This document shows, piece after piece, positions 25,764 through 33,067 of a stretch of DNA of 47,715 nt. The notes below the pieces were generated by a model. The model did not search any database and was not told the origin of the DNA. It saw only the letters and a list, made by a program, of their open reading frames with translations. This stretch comes from Nocardia grenadensis NBRC 108939 (GTDB lineage: Bacteria > Actinomycetota > Actinomycetes > Mycobacteriales > Mycobacteriaceae). The stretch covers positions 1 through 47,715 of the forward strand of contig NZ_BDCJ01000042.1 of NCBI RefSeq assembly GCF_001613445.1. The letters run 5' to 3'. The position numbers were made by a program, and so were the translations under genes. The first letter of the stretch is position 1. Each line of letters opens with the position of its first letter.

Positions 25764-26597
25764 GTGAACGAGGCGGCGGACAAGAGCGTACCCGACGGGC
25801 GGCAGTTCAGGACGATCATGTTGATCGTTTTCCTGATCCTGGTCTGCGGCTGCGGCGGTACGGTGATAGCGGTGATCGCCCCGCTGGGCGAGATGGTCTC
25901 CCTGGGCCGGACCGATTACCAGCGGCAGTGCGATATCGCCCTGGGAACGACGACCGGTACCGCGACCCCCACCGCGCCGACCACGACGACCTCCGCCCCG
26001 GACTCGTACCCGGCCGCCACCTCGCCTCGTCCCACCGCTAATCCGTACGCCGCGATGCAGATCGAAGACGGCGATACCGACCTGACCGATCGCGACCGGG
26101 CCTGTTACACGGCGATGCAGTCGGCGCCGTATCAAGACCAGCCGTTGCGGCAGCCGAATACCGGCTTCGCGGCGGTCTGCGCCGCCGATCTTGCGCTGCG
26201 GTATCCCGAAGCCGGAGGAACGGCGGCCATGGCGGAGTACATACGTGATGTGGTCTACAGTGCCTCGATCGTCACCACGACCGGACAGTGTGCGCCGACC
26301 CGCGCCCCGGCCCCCGTCGCGGAGGAGAGTTGTGGAGACCCCGCGAAAAAAGTCCCCGCGGTGGTGCTGCCGGTGAGCGTGGGCGCCCAAGGCTACTGCG
26401 GGCAGCTGGTCGACCCGGACGCGGCCTCACCCGGTGACGTGGTGTTCTGGGAGTACCGCGACAACGCCGCCACCAAGGCCGGGATCGCGCTCGGGCCACG
26501 CGAACTGGTGACCGTGGACAACGGCAGGTTCGTGCGGCTCGGCGTCCCCGACGGTGCCGAGGTGCAGATCAAACGGGTACTGGGGGAGGTGGCGTGA
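25764..26597 (+). CDS. Membrane-anchored protein with degenerate NlpC/P60-like C-terminus
   Basis: A 277-residue protein: short cytoplasmic start, one membrane helix (about residues 17-45, with cysteines in VCGCGG), a Thr/Pro-rich linker (about 60-95), then an extracytoplasmic domain with several cysteines. The last 75 residues resemble the second half of NlpC/P60 domains: SPGDVVFWEYRDN, KAGIALGPRELVTVDNG and a final RVLGE. The catalytic D-C-S-G is absent and the G-H-V histidine position reads K-A-G, so hydrolase activity is not expected. It may be a structural or regulatory partner of the active hydrolase encoded next, with which it overlaps by 4 bp (GTGA). Confidence 0.6.
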   Translation: MNEAADKSVPDGRQFRTIMLIVFLILVCGCGGTVIAVIAPLGEMVSLGRTDYQRQCDIALGTTTGTATPTAPTTTTSAPDSYPAATSPRPTANPYAAMQIEDGDTDLTDRDRACYTAMQSAPYQDQPLRQPNTGFAAVCAADLALRYPEAGGTAAMAEYIRDVVYSASIVTTTGQCAPTRAPAPVAEESCGDPAKKVPAVVLPVSVGAQGYCGQLVDPDAASPGDVVFWEYRDNAATKAGIALGPRELVTVDNGRFVRLGVPDGAEVQIKRVLGEVA

Positions 26598-28039
26598 CCA
26601 GCGCGGAAATCGGACCCTACCCGGTCGAGGCCGAGAGCGAGGCGGAGCCGGACAACGCTGTGCCGCAGTCCGGCTCGCCTTGGCAGCCGGGTGAGCGGCG
26701 GCAGTGGGGTAGGGGCACGGGCAACGGATCGCCGCCGGGAGCACCTTCGACACCGGCAGGTCCCGCGGGGCAGAACGGCGCCACCCCCGCCGGCAATTCC
26801 GCGTCGGCGCCGCCCGCCGCGCCCGCGCCGAACTCCGCGATCTCCGCGCCTCCCGTCACACCTGTCGCGGCCCCGATCGCCGCGCCTCCAGCGGTCGCCG
26901 CGCCGGTGTCCGCGCAACCGGCTCCGCCCGCTGCTGCTCCCGCCGCTCCTGCCACGCGGAAGGAGGACGAGCCGGAACCGGAACCGCTGGTGGACCCGGA
27001 GATGTTGGCGCAGATGGCGCCCATGGCGTTGATGGCGGGCTCGGCACTGTTGCCGATGATCGGATCGGCGCTGTCCGGGCTGCTGGGCGGTGGGTCCGGT
27101 GCCGGCGCCGCGGCGCCCGCTGCCGAAACGGCCGGCACGCCGATCGACCCGCAATCCGACCGGGCCATGAAGGTGCTGAAACTGCTCGAGGCGATGTACG
27201 GCGAAGGGGAGCCGAAAGATCCCGAAGTGAAGAAACTGCGGGAGAAGGTCGGCGGAAGCCAGACCGGCGGCAGCGGTGACGGCCCGGCGATGATCAAGGC
27301 CAAGCGGATGTTCCAGGCGACTCGGGCCACCGCCTTCAACAATCTGGACAAACAGCTGGCGAACTACTGTTCAACTCTCGCCGGGACCAACAAGGTCGAC
27401 CAGAATGCCGTGCGGCAGCTGTTGAAACAGACGAACGCGGCGCTGGCCGAGCTGGGTCCGCTGGCGTACACCAAAGAGGGGCAGCAGAAGGTCCGCCGGA
27501 TCCTCACCGCGGCACTGCAGACCGCGCACAAGATCGTTTCCGGGGGTACGGCGAATTCGGCCGATACCGCCTCGGCGATCAACCAGCTCACCAACCAGTA
27601 CCTGTACAACATCCTGGGAAAGGAATTGCCCGGGGGCGTGAAGCTCACCCCTGTCGCGGGGTCGACCGTCAACGGTGGCTCGGAGCGGGCGCAATTCGCG
27701 GTCAAGACCGCGCTGGCCCAGCGAGGCGACCCCTATGTGTGGGGCGCCGAGGGCCCGAACAGTTTCGACTGCTCCGGACTTACGCAGTATGCGGCCGCGA
27801 AGGCGGGGGTCAAAATACCTCGCGTCGCCAACGATCAGTATCGGCAACTCCCGGCGGTCAACCCGAGCAATATCCAGCCAGGTGACCTCATCTTCCCCTC
27901 GACCAGCTACAAGAACGGTCAGTACGGGCACGTGATGATGTACATAGGCAACGGTCAGGTCGTGCACGCACCGAGAACCGGTGACGTTGTTCGGGTCACA
28001 AGTCTGCCCAAGAGCTACGAGGCACGGCGCTTCGCCTGA
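26594..28039 (+). CDS. NlpC/P60 cell-wall endopeptidase with helical and Met-rich segments
   Basis: A 481-residue protein. A Pro/Ala-rich N-terminus (1-130) leads to a Met-rich hydrophobic stretch (about 136-165, MLAQMAPMALMAG then LLPMIGSAL), a helical domain (about 190-335, DUF4226-like by appearance) and a C-terminal NlpC/P60 domain. Catalytic residues are Cys393 in FDCSGLTQYA, His446 in GHVMMYIG and His458 in VHAPRTGD, so activity on peptidoglycan stem peptides is expected. No Sec signal peptide is visible, so export must use another route, perhaps the neighbouring apparatus. A VirB1-like role in opening the wall for the channel is likely. Last gene of the operon; a 34-bp palindrome follows. 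Confidence 0.88.
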   Translation: MTSAEIGPYPVEAESEAEPDNAVPQSGSPWQPGERRQWGRGTGNGSPPGAPSTPAGPAGQNGATPAGNSASAPPAAPAPNSAISAPPVTPVAAPIAAPPAVAAPVSAQPAPPAAAPAAPATRKEDEPEPEPLVDPEMLAQMAPMALMAGSALLPMIGSALSGLLGGGSGAGAAAPAAETAGTPIDPQSDRAMKVLKLLEAMYGEGEPKDPEVKKLREKVGGSQTGGSGDGPAMIKAKRMFQATRATAFNNLDKQLANYCSTLAGTNKVDQNAVRQLLKQTNAALAELGPLAYTKEGQQKVRRILTAALQTAHKIVSGGTANSADTASAINQLTNQYLYNILGKELPGGVKLTPVAGSTVNGGSERAQFAVKTALAQRGDPYVWGAEGPNSFDCSGLTQYAAAKAGVKIPRVANDQYRQLPAVNPSNIQPGDLIFPSTSYKNGQYGHVMMYIGNGQVVHAPRTGDVVRVTSLPKSYEARRFA

Positions 28040-28073
28040 GCACCGGCCGTGCCGGGCCCGGCACGGCCGGTGC
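28040..28073. terminator. Perfect 34-bp palindrome between convergent genes
   Basis: The first 17 bases, GCACCGGCCGTGCCGGG, are exactly mirrored by the next 17. It fills the 40-bp gap between the NlpC/P60 stop (28039) and the VirB6-like stop (28080), so it probably terminates both transcripts. Confidence 0.8.
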
Positions 28074-28079
28074 TCGATC

Positions 28080-30368
28080 TTACGGATCCCAGGGGTCCAG
28101 ACCGGCTTCGGGGTCGAGATGGTCTAGGTTGGCGATACGGGTTGACCACATGGCCAGCCGAGCCCGATTGTGTTCGATGGGGCTGTTGTAGTAATTGAGT
28201 GCCGCCTGTTGGAACTCGGTGGCCGCCTCGGTGGCGATTGTCCATCGAGTGTCGCGGCCGACAGCGTTCCACTCCTCACCCGAGATGGCATTGCGCAAGC
28301 CGATATCGGAGTCCCAGTGCCGCCGCACACGACTCACGAACGCCTGGTCTACCAGCGCCCCGGGCGGTGGTGTGCTGGTGTGCCTCGCGAAGTTGTTCGC
28401 CGCCACGACCGCTTGAGCCGCGAAAGCCCGCTGGGTGGTTACCGTGTCCGTAGGAAGCAGATGGTTCTGAACCGCGCGAGATGCGGCGAGCGCCTTCTGC
28501 AGGGGCCCCCAGCCGTACGGGTTCGACGACATACTGGACTTCATCGCCGCTGCTGCCCGCAGTACCTGGTGCACTTGTTCGTCCGGTGTGCCGGCGGCAC
28601 GCAGCACTGCCGCCATCTGCCCGTCCGGGACCCTGCTGTCGCCGAGACCGTCGAGCGCGTTGGCGATACCGAGTGCCTCGGTCATACCGCCGTGATCGTG
28701 GGAGCGAGCCTGCGCTTTGCGCAGCCAGTTCGCGCGGCCCAGGTGGCTCCACTGGTACATTTCCAGGCGCGAGCCGGCGGTCTGGATATTGGCCAGTTCC
28801 GAACGCTTCTTGCCGCGGGCCAGCGGATTCAGCGGGTTCGGTGTGGCGGCCATGGCCCAGCCGGTGAGCGGCGAACTGTTGACGGTGTTCAACGCCGCGA
28901 TCGCCGCCAGCCCGGGGAATCCACCGCCGCCGCCGCCACCGCCACCGCCGCCACCCATACCCAGCGCGGTCCCGCCTCCGCCTCCAGAGCCGGAGGAATT
29001 GCCCTGGATGGCGATCGACACCCGGTTGGCGATCCAGTCGTTGCCCCGGGACAAACTGTTGTTCAGTCGCCGCACCTGCGAGACCCCCACGACCTCCACG
29101 ACGCACAGGATGACGATGACCGACATGACCTGGCCGTCCGCCTGATTGAAGAGGTTGCTGATGAAGAGCACGTAGACACCGAGAAAGACGATGAACACCG
29201 TCATCCGAGCGGCCGCGATGAACGCGTCGACGATATTGCGGACGAGGAATGTCTGCGTGGGTCCGTACACGAAACCGCCGGCGGCGAACCCGAAGATCGT
29301 CATGAATCCGTGATAGATGGCGTTCATTGCCGCCTTCATCACCTTCAGGGCGAGATAGATGGCGAAGATCAGCAGCACGGTGGCACAGATCAGCAGAATG
29401 AGGCCGGTGCCCACCTGGCCCATTGTGGGTGTGGAGGCTTTCGCGTAGGCGGATTGATTACCGCAATTCTGTATTCCCTCCCGCACATTGCTGTCCTTTC
29501 CGGACAGCACGCCGGCGGACCAGGCGGTCTCACAGGCCGCGTAGTTGTCGACGACCTGACCGAAGTTCCACACCTGCACCGGTTTACGAGCGAAATTATC
29601 TGCCAGATCGTGCTGGATGGTCGTGACCAGTAGGGCGGGATTCGGGTTGCCGTCCCCGGTGAGCCCCGCCGCGACCGACAGGCCGACATCACGACCCTGG
29701 GTGAGCAACCCGTCGGAGGAGAGCACATCGGCCAGTGGTTCGGCCAGGAAGAGCGGACCCAGAATCGCCACGCCGAGCATGGTGATGATCTGCATCACGG
29801 CTTTGCTGGGAAAACCGCGGACGATGAACCAGGCCACGAAGAACGCGCCGATGGTGGCCGCGGTGATCAGGAGCATCGGGGTGGCGATCTGGCGCGCGAG
29901 GGCGTCGGCGACACCGGTGAGCGCGTTGGCGAACATATCCAGCCAGGCGAAACTGAACGCGAATCCGATGATCCAGATGGCGGTGGTGACAATGGCCATG
30001 TAGCCGACGAATTCGAGGCTGATGAGGGTCCACAGGACAGTGTTGCCCGGATTGAACAAACCACCCTTGTCTGTAGCGAAGGTGTAACTCGCGAGCGGTA
30101 CCCCGTTGGAGTCGCGTACGTTCATCCAGCTCAGGCCATCGATCTGGGAGACACCGCTACTGGTCTGCGCCGTGGCCACCGCGCCGACGATGCCGGGGAA
30201 GACGACCATGACCAGGACGATCAGCAGTGACCACAGCAGGCGGCGCCGCCAGGGGTTGCCGTCGACCCACTCACGGGCCCGATGCACCAGGGTGTCCGGA
30301 TACCAACGCAGCGCATCCCATTCCGTTGCGGGCACCGGCCGTTGCGCCGCGGGTGTCGATGTGGTCAT
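28080..30368 (-). CDS. VirB6/TrbL-like polytopic membrane protein
   Basis: A 762-residue protein: cytoplasmic N-terminus, first membrane helix about residues 43-65, an extracytoplasmic loop, then at least six further helices up to about residue 470, and a long soluble C-terminal part. Two cysteines (YAACETAW and QNCGNQ) lie in the main extracytoplasmic loop. The pattern fits VirB6/TrbL, the polytopic channel subunit of T4SS. A run of twelve glycines (codons around 28917-28960) hinges the membrane and soluble parts. ATG 30368 was taken from the family-like start MTTSTPAAQRPVPATEWDAL. It is encoded convergently to the ATPase operon but belongs to it functionally. Confidence 0.8.
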   Translation of the reverse strand: MTTSTPAAQRPVPATEWDALRWYPDTLVHRAREWVDGNPWRRRLLWSLLIVLVMVVFPGIVGAVATAQTSSGVSQIDGLSWMNVRDSNGVPLASYTFATDKGGLFNPGNTVLWTLISLEFVGYMAIVTTAIWIIGFAFSFAWLDMFANALTGVADALARQIATPMLLITAATIGAFFVAWFIVRGFPSKAVMQIITMLGVAILGPLFLAEPLADVLSSDGLLTQGRDVGLSVAAGLTGDGNPNPALLVTTIQHDLADNFARKPVQVWNFGQVVDNYAACETAWSAGVLSGKDSNVREGIQNCGNQSAYAKASTPTMGQVGTGLILLICATVLLIFAIYLALKVMKAAMNAIYHGFMTIFGFAAGGFVYGPTQTFLVRNIVDAFIAAARMTVFIVFLGVYVLFISNLFNQADGQVMSVIVILCVVEVVGVSQVRRLNNSLSRGNDWIANRVSIAIQGNSSGSGGGGGTALGMGGGGGGGGGGGGFPGLAAIAALNTVNSSPLTGWAMAATPNPLNPLARGKKRSELANIQTAGSRLEMYQWSHLGRANWLRKAQARSHDHGGMTEALGIANALDGLGDSRVPDGQMAAVLRAAGTPDEQVHQVLRAAAAMKSSMSSNPYGWGPLQKALAASRAVQNHLLPTDTVTTQRAFAAQAVVAANNFARHTSTPPPGALVDQAFVSRVRRHWDSDIGLRNAISGEEWNAVGRDTRWTIATEAATEFQQAALNYYNSPIEHNRARLAMWSTRIANLDHLDPEAGLDPWDP

Positions 30369-30787
30369 GGGCAGGTCACCGCCGGACAGGCGCCGCTGCG
30401 GATCGCACGCCCACCGGCGGATACGCGGGCCGGTCCGCCCGCGATTCCGCTGCGCCGTGCCGGGGGATGTGCCGCCGCTTCGCCTAGTGGTTGACGCAGG
30501 TTCATCGACTGTTTCCTCCTGCGGCATCCGGCCCTCGGGTGACCCTGAGGGACAGTGGTGTTCGTGCACGTCAGTGTATGACCGGGGACTTCGATGATGA
30601 CCTGTTCGGCCAGGTCAGCGCTTCCCGTCATTGGGAATCCAAGACAATGAGTGGGTTCAGGAAGGAGTCGCGCGCATGGTCGGCTGCCGATGCTCGGGTC
30701 CCGGTGCCGGCCCGATTGTGAACGCCCACCGTGCCGGCGGGCCGGTCGTCCGCGTCGCTGCCGATAGAGCATGCGAGGGGTGATCGC
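30369..30787. other. 419-bp divergent control region
   Basis: This region lies between the divergent starts of the VirB6-like gene (30368) and the large modular-protein operon (30788) and should contain both promoters. A short frame from ATG 30578 to 30721 (47 residues, MTGDFDDDLFGQVSASRHW at its start) has no clear ribosome-binding site or domain and is not called as a gene. Confidence 0.5.
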
Positions 30788-33058
30788 GTGGGCATAGGCG
30801 ACTGGTTCGAGGACCATTGGGACGACGTCGTCGTCGGTGTGGCGGGCGCTGCCGGTTTCGCGCTGGGTGGGCCGGCGGGCGCCGCTCTGGTCGGCGGATT
30901 GGCAGGTGGCCTGACCGCGGCGGCTCAAGGCGAGGATTTCCTCGCCGGCATGACGCTCGGCGCCGCCGGTGGTCTCCTGGGCGGGGCTGCCGGGCTCATC
31001 GGTCGTGGATTCTTCAGCGCGGTCGGACAGACGGCATTGCAGGGCGGGCGTGGCCTTGTGACGAATGGGGCGGCGCGAGCCATCCCCGGCGCATTCAACG
31101 GAGTGCGCTCCGGGCTCAATAATTCCACGACGCGGCTGGTTTCCGGAATGCTCGGTTCCGGCATCGGCGCCACACCGTGGCAGACCGATATGAATCTGCG
31201 CGAAAACTACTACAAGAACATGGGCGGCTATCCCGAAGTGCCGGTTATCGATATCACCGATGACGAGATTCCGGAAGCGCCGGAGAAGATGGCGCGGATA
31301 TACATGCCCGATCCGGGGAATCTGCCCTACGGTCTCGAATTCACCGCGCCCATGCAGCAGAACTACCGGACGCTGCCCGCCACCTACGCGGGCTTCTGGA
31401 AGAGCCTCGGAACGAAGCCGTCGAAGGACACGCTGCCGAAGAGCCTGGACGTCAGCGATATCTCCGGGGAGGAAGCGTCGGGAATCCCCAACTACGTCGA
31501 CCGGGTGGCGGCGCTGCGAGGGTATTACAGCGACCTACGGGATACGACGGAGGCGGTGGCGGTCGCGGTGCATCGCACGGGTGAGCTGTGCGATGCGGCC
31601 CGCGACGATGTCAACGCATCCATCGGCGCCTTGAAAAAATTCGCCGGTACACATCCACGCGATGCCGAGCGGATAAAAGGCTACAACGAGGAGTACGCCG
31701 CGAAACCGAGCCTGCACACCGGGGTGCCGGCTTTCGTCGTCGACGACAGCCTCCTGGCCGCGACCGGTATGTTCAGTTTGGGGCCGAGTGAGGACGCCTA
31801 TGTCATGGTGCTCGTCGAGTCCGCCCTGGGCAGCGGGGGGAATCTGATGGCGGCCTACGCCCAAAAATTCGAGGAACTGGCCGCGGAAACCGAGGCGAAG
31901 AAGCCGAAGGAGAAGGATCCGAAGGAGAAGGACTCGAAGCAGGGCGGTGAGGAGAAGAAGGGGAACGACAAGGGCTCCGACGTGAGAACCGACCAGGACC
32001 CGGTGTTCCGGCAGACCACTCCTGCGGACACCACGACCGATACCACCACCGGCGCGACAGCGCAGACTTCGCAGCCGCCGCCGGCGCTGGACCTATCCGA
32101 CGACGGTTCGGGAACCGATTCGGGTACCGCTGATGGAGCCGACAAGAGAACCGGCGGCTCGACCGGCGACGACAGCGCAGGCCGTACCCCCACTACCACC
32201 GCTGCGGGCCCGGACGCCGGGGCGGCGCCGACTACACCCGCAATCGTCCCGCCCGCGGCCACCGCCGCAGCGGGGATGAGCTCGCCGCTCGCGGCGATGA
32301 TGATGCCGCAGATGTTGCAGGCGTTGACCAACCGTAACGGCGGGACCTCCCGTCGCGCCCACGATGATTCCCGCGACCGCGACGAGAACGCCGGGCGGCC
32401 GGGCGAGAGCATCGTCGCGGCGCCCGCGGCCGCACCCACACCCGGTCAGCCGACCGGGCAGCCCGCGACCCCGGCACAGTCCACCGCCGGGGCTCCACCG
32501 GCGAAGACCGTTTCCGCCCCGGCGGCCGCGCCGGTGCCCAAGCCCGCCGTCGCCCGATCAGAGGACAATGTCGTCTACACCTTTCCGACGGGCGAGACCC
32601 AGGAGGTGTCGGCCGTGGTGGCGCGGGCACTGGACGGGGCCTTCGGGAACGCCGCCGGTACCGACGCGCGGGCTGCCTACACGGGAACCCCGGCCGAATG
32701 GACCGACGAGAAGCGGATCGGGCTCCGTATCGATCCGTACCAGCTGATGACCGGTGATGTCGGGCTGTGGGAGGGGCCGGCCGAAGGGGAAGGTCGCGGC
32801 AGCCGGACGGCATTGCTGGTGGTCCTGGATTCCGACGCGGACACCGGGGTACTCCAAGCGGTGATCGAAGGGGAACTCCGGGTGGTGACGTCGCTGTCGG
32901 AGATGAGTGATGGCGGTGGTGAATTCGGTCCCTTCGTCGGAATGTTCCATCCGCCGGGAATCGAGAAGAGTACGACCGGCGCCGGCTCCGATATCGCCGC
33001 GGCGGTGTCGGGCGCTCCCTCGGATCAGCCCGCCGCCGGCGCCGTGATCACCGCATAA
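30788..33058 (+). CDS. Large modular Gly/Ala-rich protein A with C-terminal GDV module
   Basis: A 756-residue protein starting at GTG 30788 behind GAGGGG. Order: a Gly/Ala-rich hydrophobic segment (about residues 13-100) that could insert in membranes, a helical body (about 130-370), a Lys/Glu-rich then Thr/Pro/Ala-rich linker (about 375-580) containing the Met-rich patch MMMPQMLQAL, and a C-terminal module of about 140 residues. That module (TFPTGETQEVSAVVARALDG, LMTGDVGLWEG, SRTALLVVLDSD, GMFHPPGIE) is shared with the next gene's protein. No catalytic motif is recognised. It heads an operon containing ESX-1 substrate-like genes, so an exported or surface role is inferred. Confidence 0.6.
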   Translation: MGIGDWFEDHWDDVVVGVAGAAGFALGGPAGAALVGGLAGGLTAAAQGEDFLAGMTLGAAGGLLGGAAGLIGRGFFSAVGQTALQGGRGLVTNGAARAIPGAFNGVRSGLNNSTTRLVSGMLGSGIGATPWQTDMNLRENYYKNMGGYPEVPVIDITDDEIPEAPEKMARIYMPDPGNLPYGLEFTAPMQQNYRTLPATYAGFWKSLGTKPSKDTLPKSLDVSDISGEEASGIPNYVDRVAALRGYYSDLRDTTEAVAVAVHRTGELCDAARDDVNASIGALKKFAGTHPRDAERIKGYNEEYAAKPSLHTGVPAFVVDDSLLAATGMFSLGPSEDAYVMVLVESALGSGGNLMAAYAQKFEELAAETEAKKPKEKDPKEKDSKQGGEEKKGNDKGSDVRTDQDPVFRQTTPADTTTDTTTGATAQTSQPPPALDLSDDGSGTDSGTADGADKRTGGSTGDDSAGRTPTTTAAGPDAGAAPTTPAIVPPAATAAAGMSSPLAAMMMPQMLQALTNRNGGTSRRAHDDSRDRDENAGRPGESIVAAPAAAPTPGQPTGQPATPAQSTAGAPPAKTVSAPAAAPVPKPAVARSEDNVVYTFPTGETQEVSAVVARALDGAFGNAAGTDARAAYTGTPAEWTDEKRIGLRIDPYQLMTGDVGLWEGPAEGEGRGSRTALLVVLDSDADTGVLQAVIEGELRVVTSLSEMSDGGGEFGPFVGMFHPPGIEKSTTGAGSDIAAAVSGAPSDQPAAGAVITA

Positions 33059-33067
33059 GGAGCTGAG

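Noticed and set aside
21374..28039. A complete integrative conjugative element
   Set aside because: No relaxase, coupling ATPase, integrase, origin of transfer or flanking att repeats are visible, and the tRNA genes lie 4 kb away with no repeat of their 3' ends that I can find.
30578..30721. 47-codon frame in the divergent control region
   Set aside because: No convincing ribosome-binding site or family; retained only as a remark on the intergenic region.
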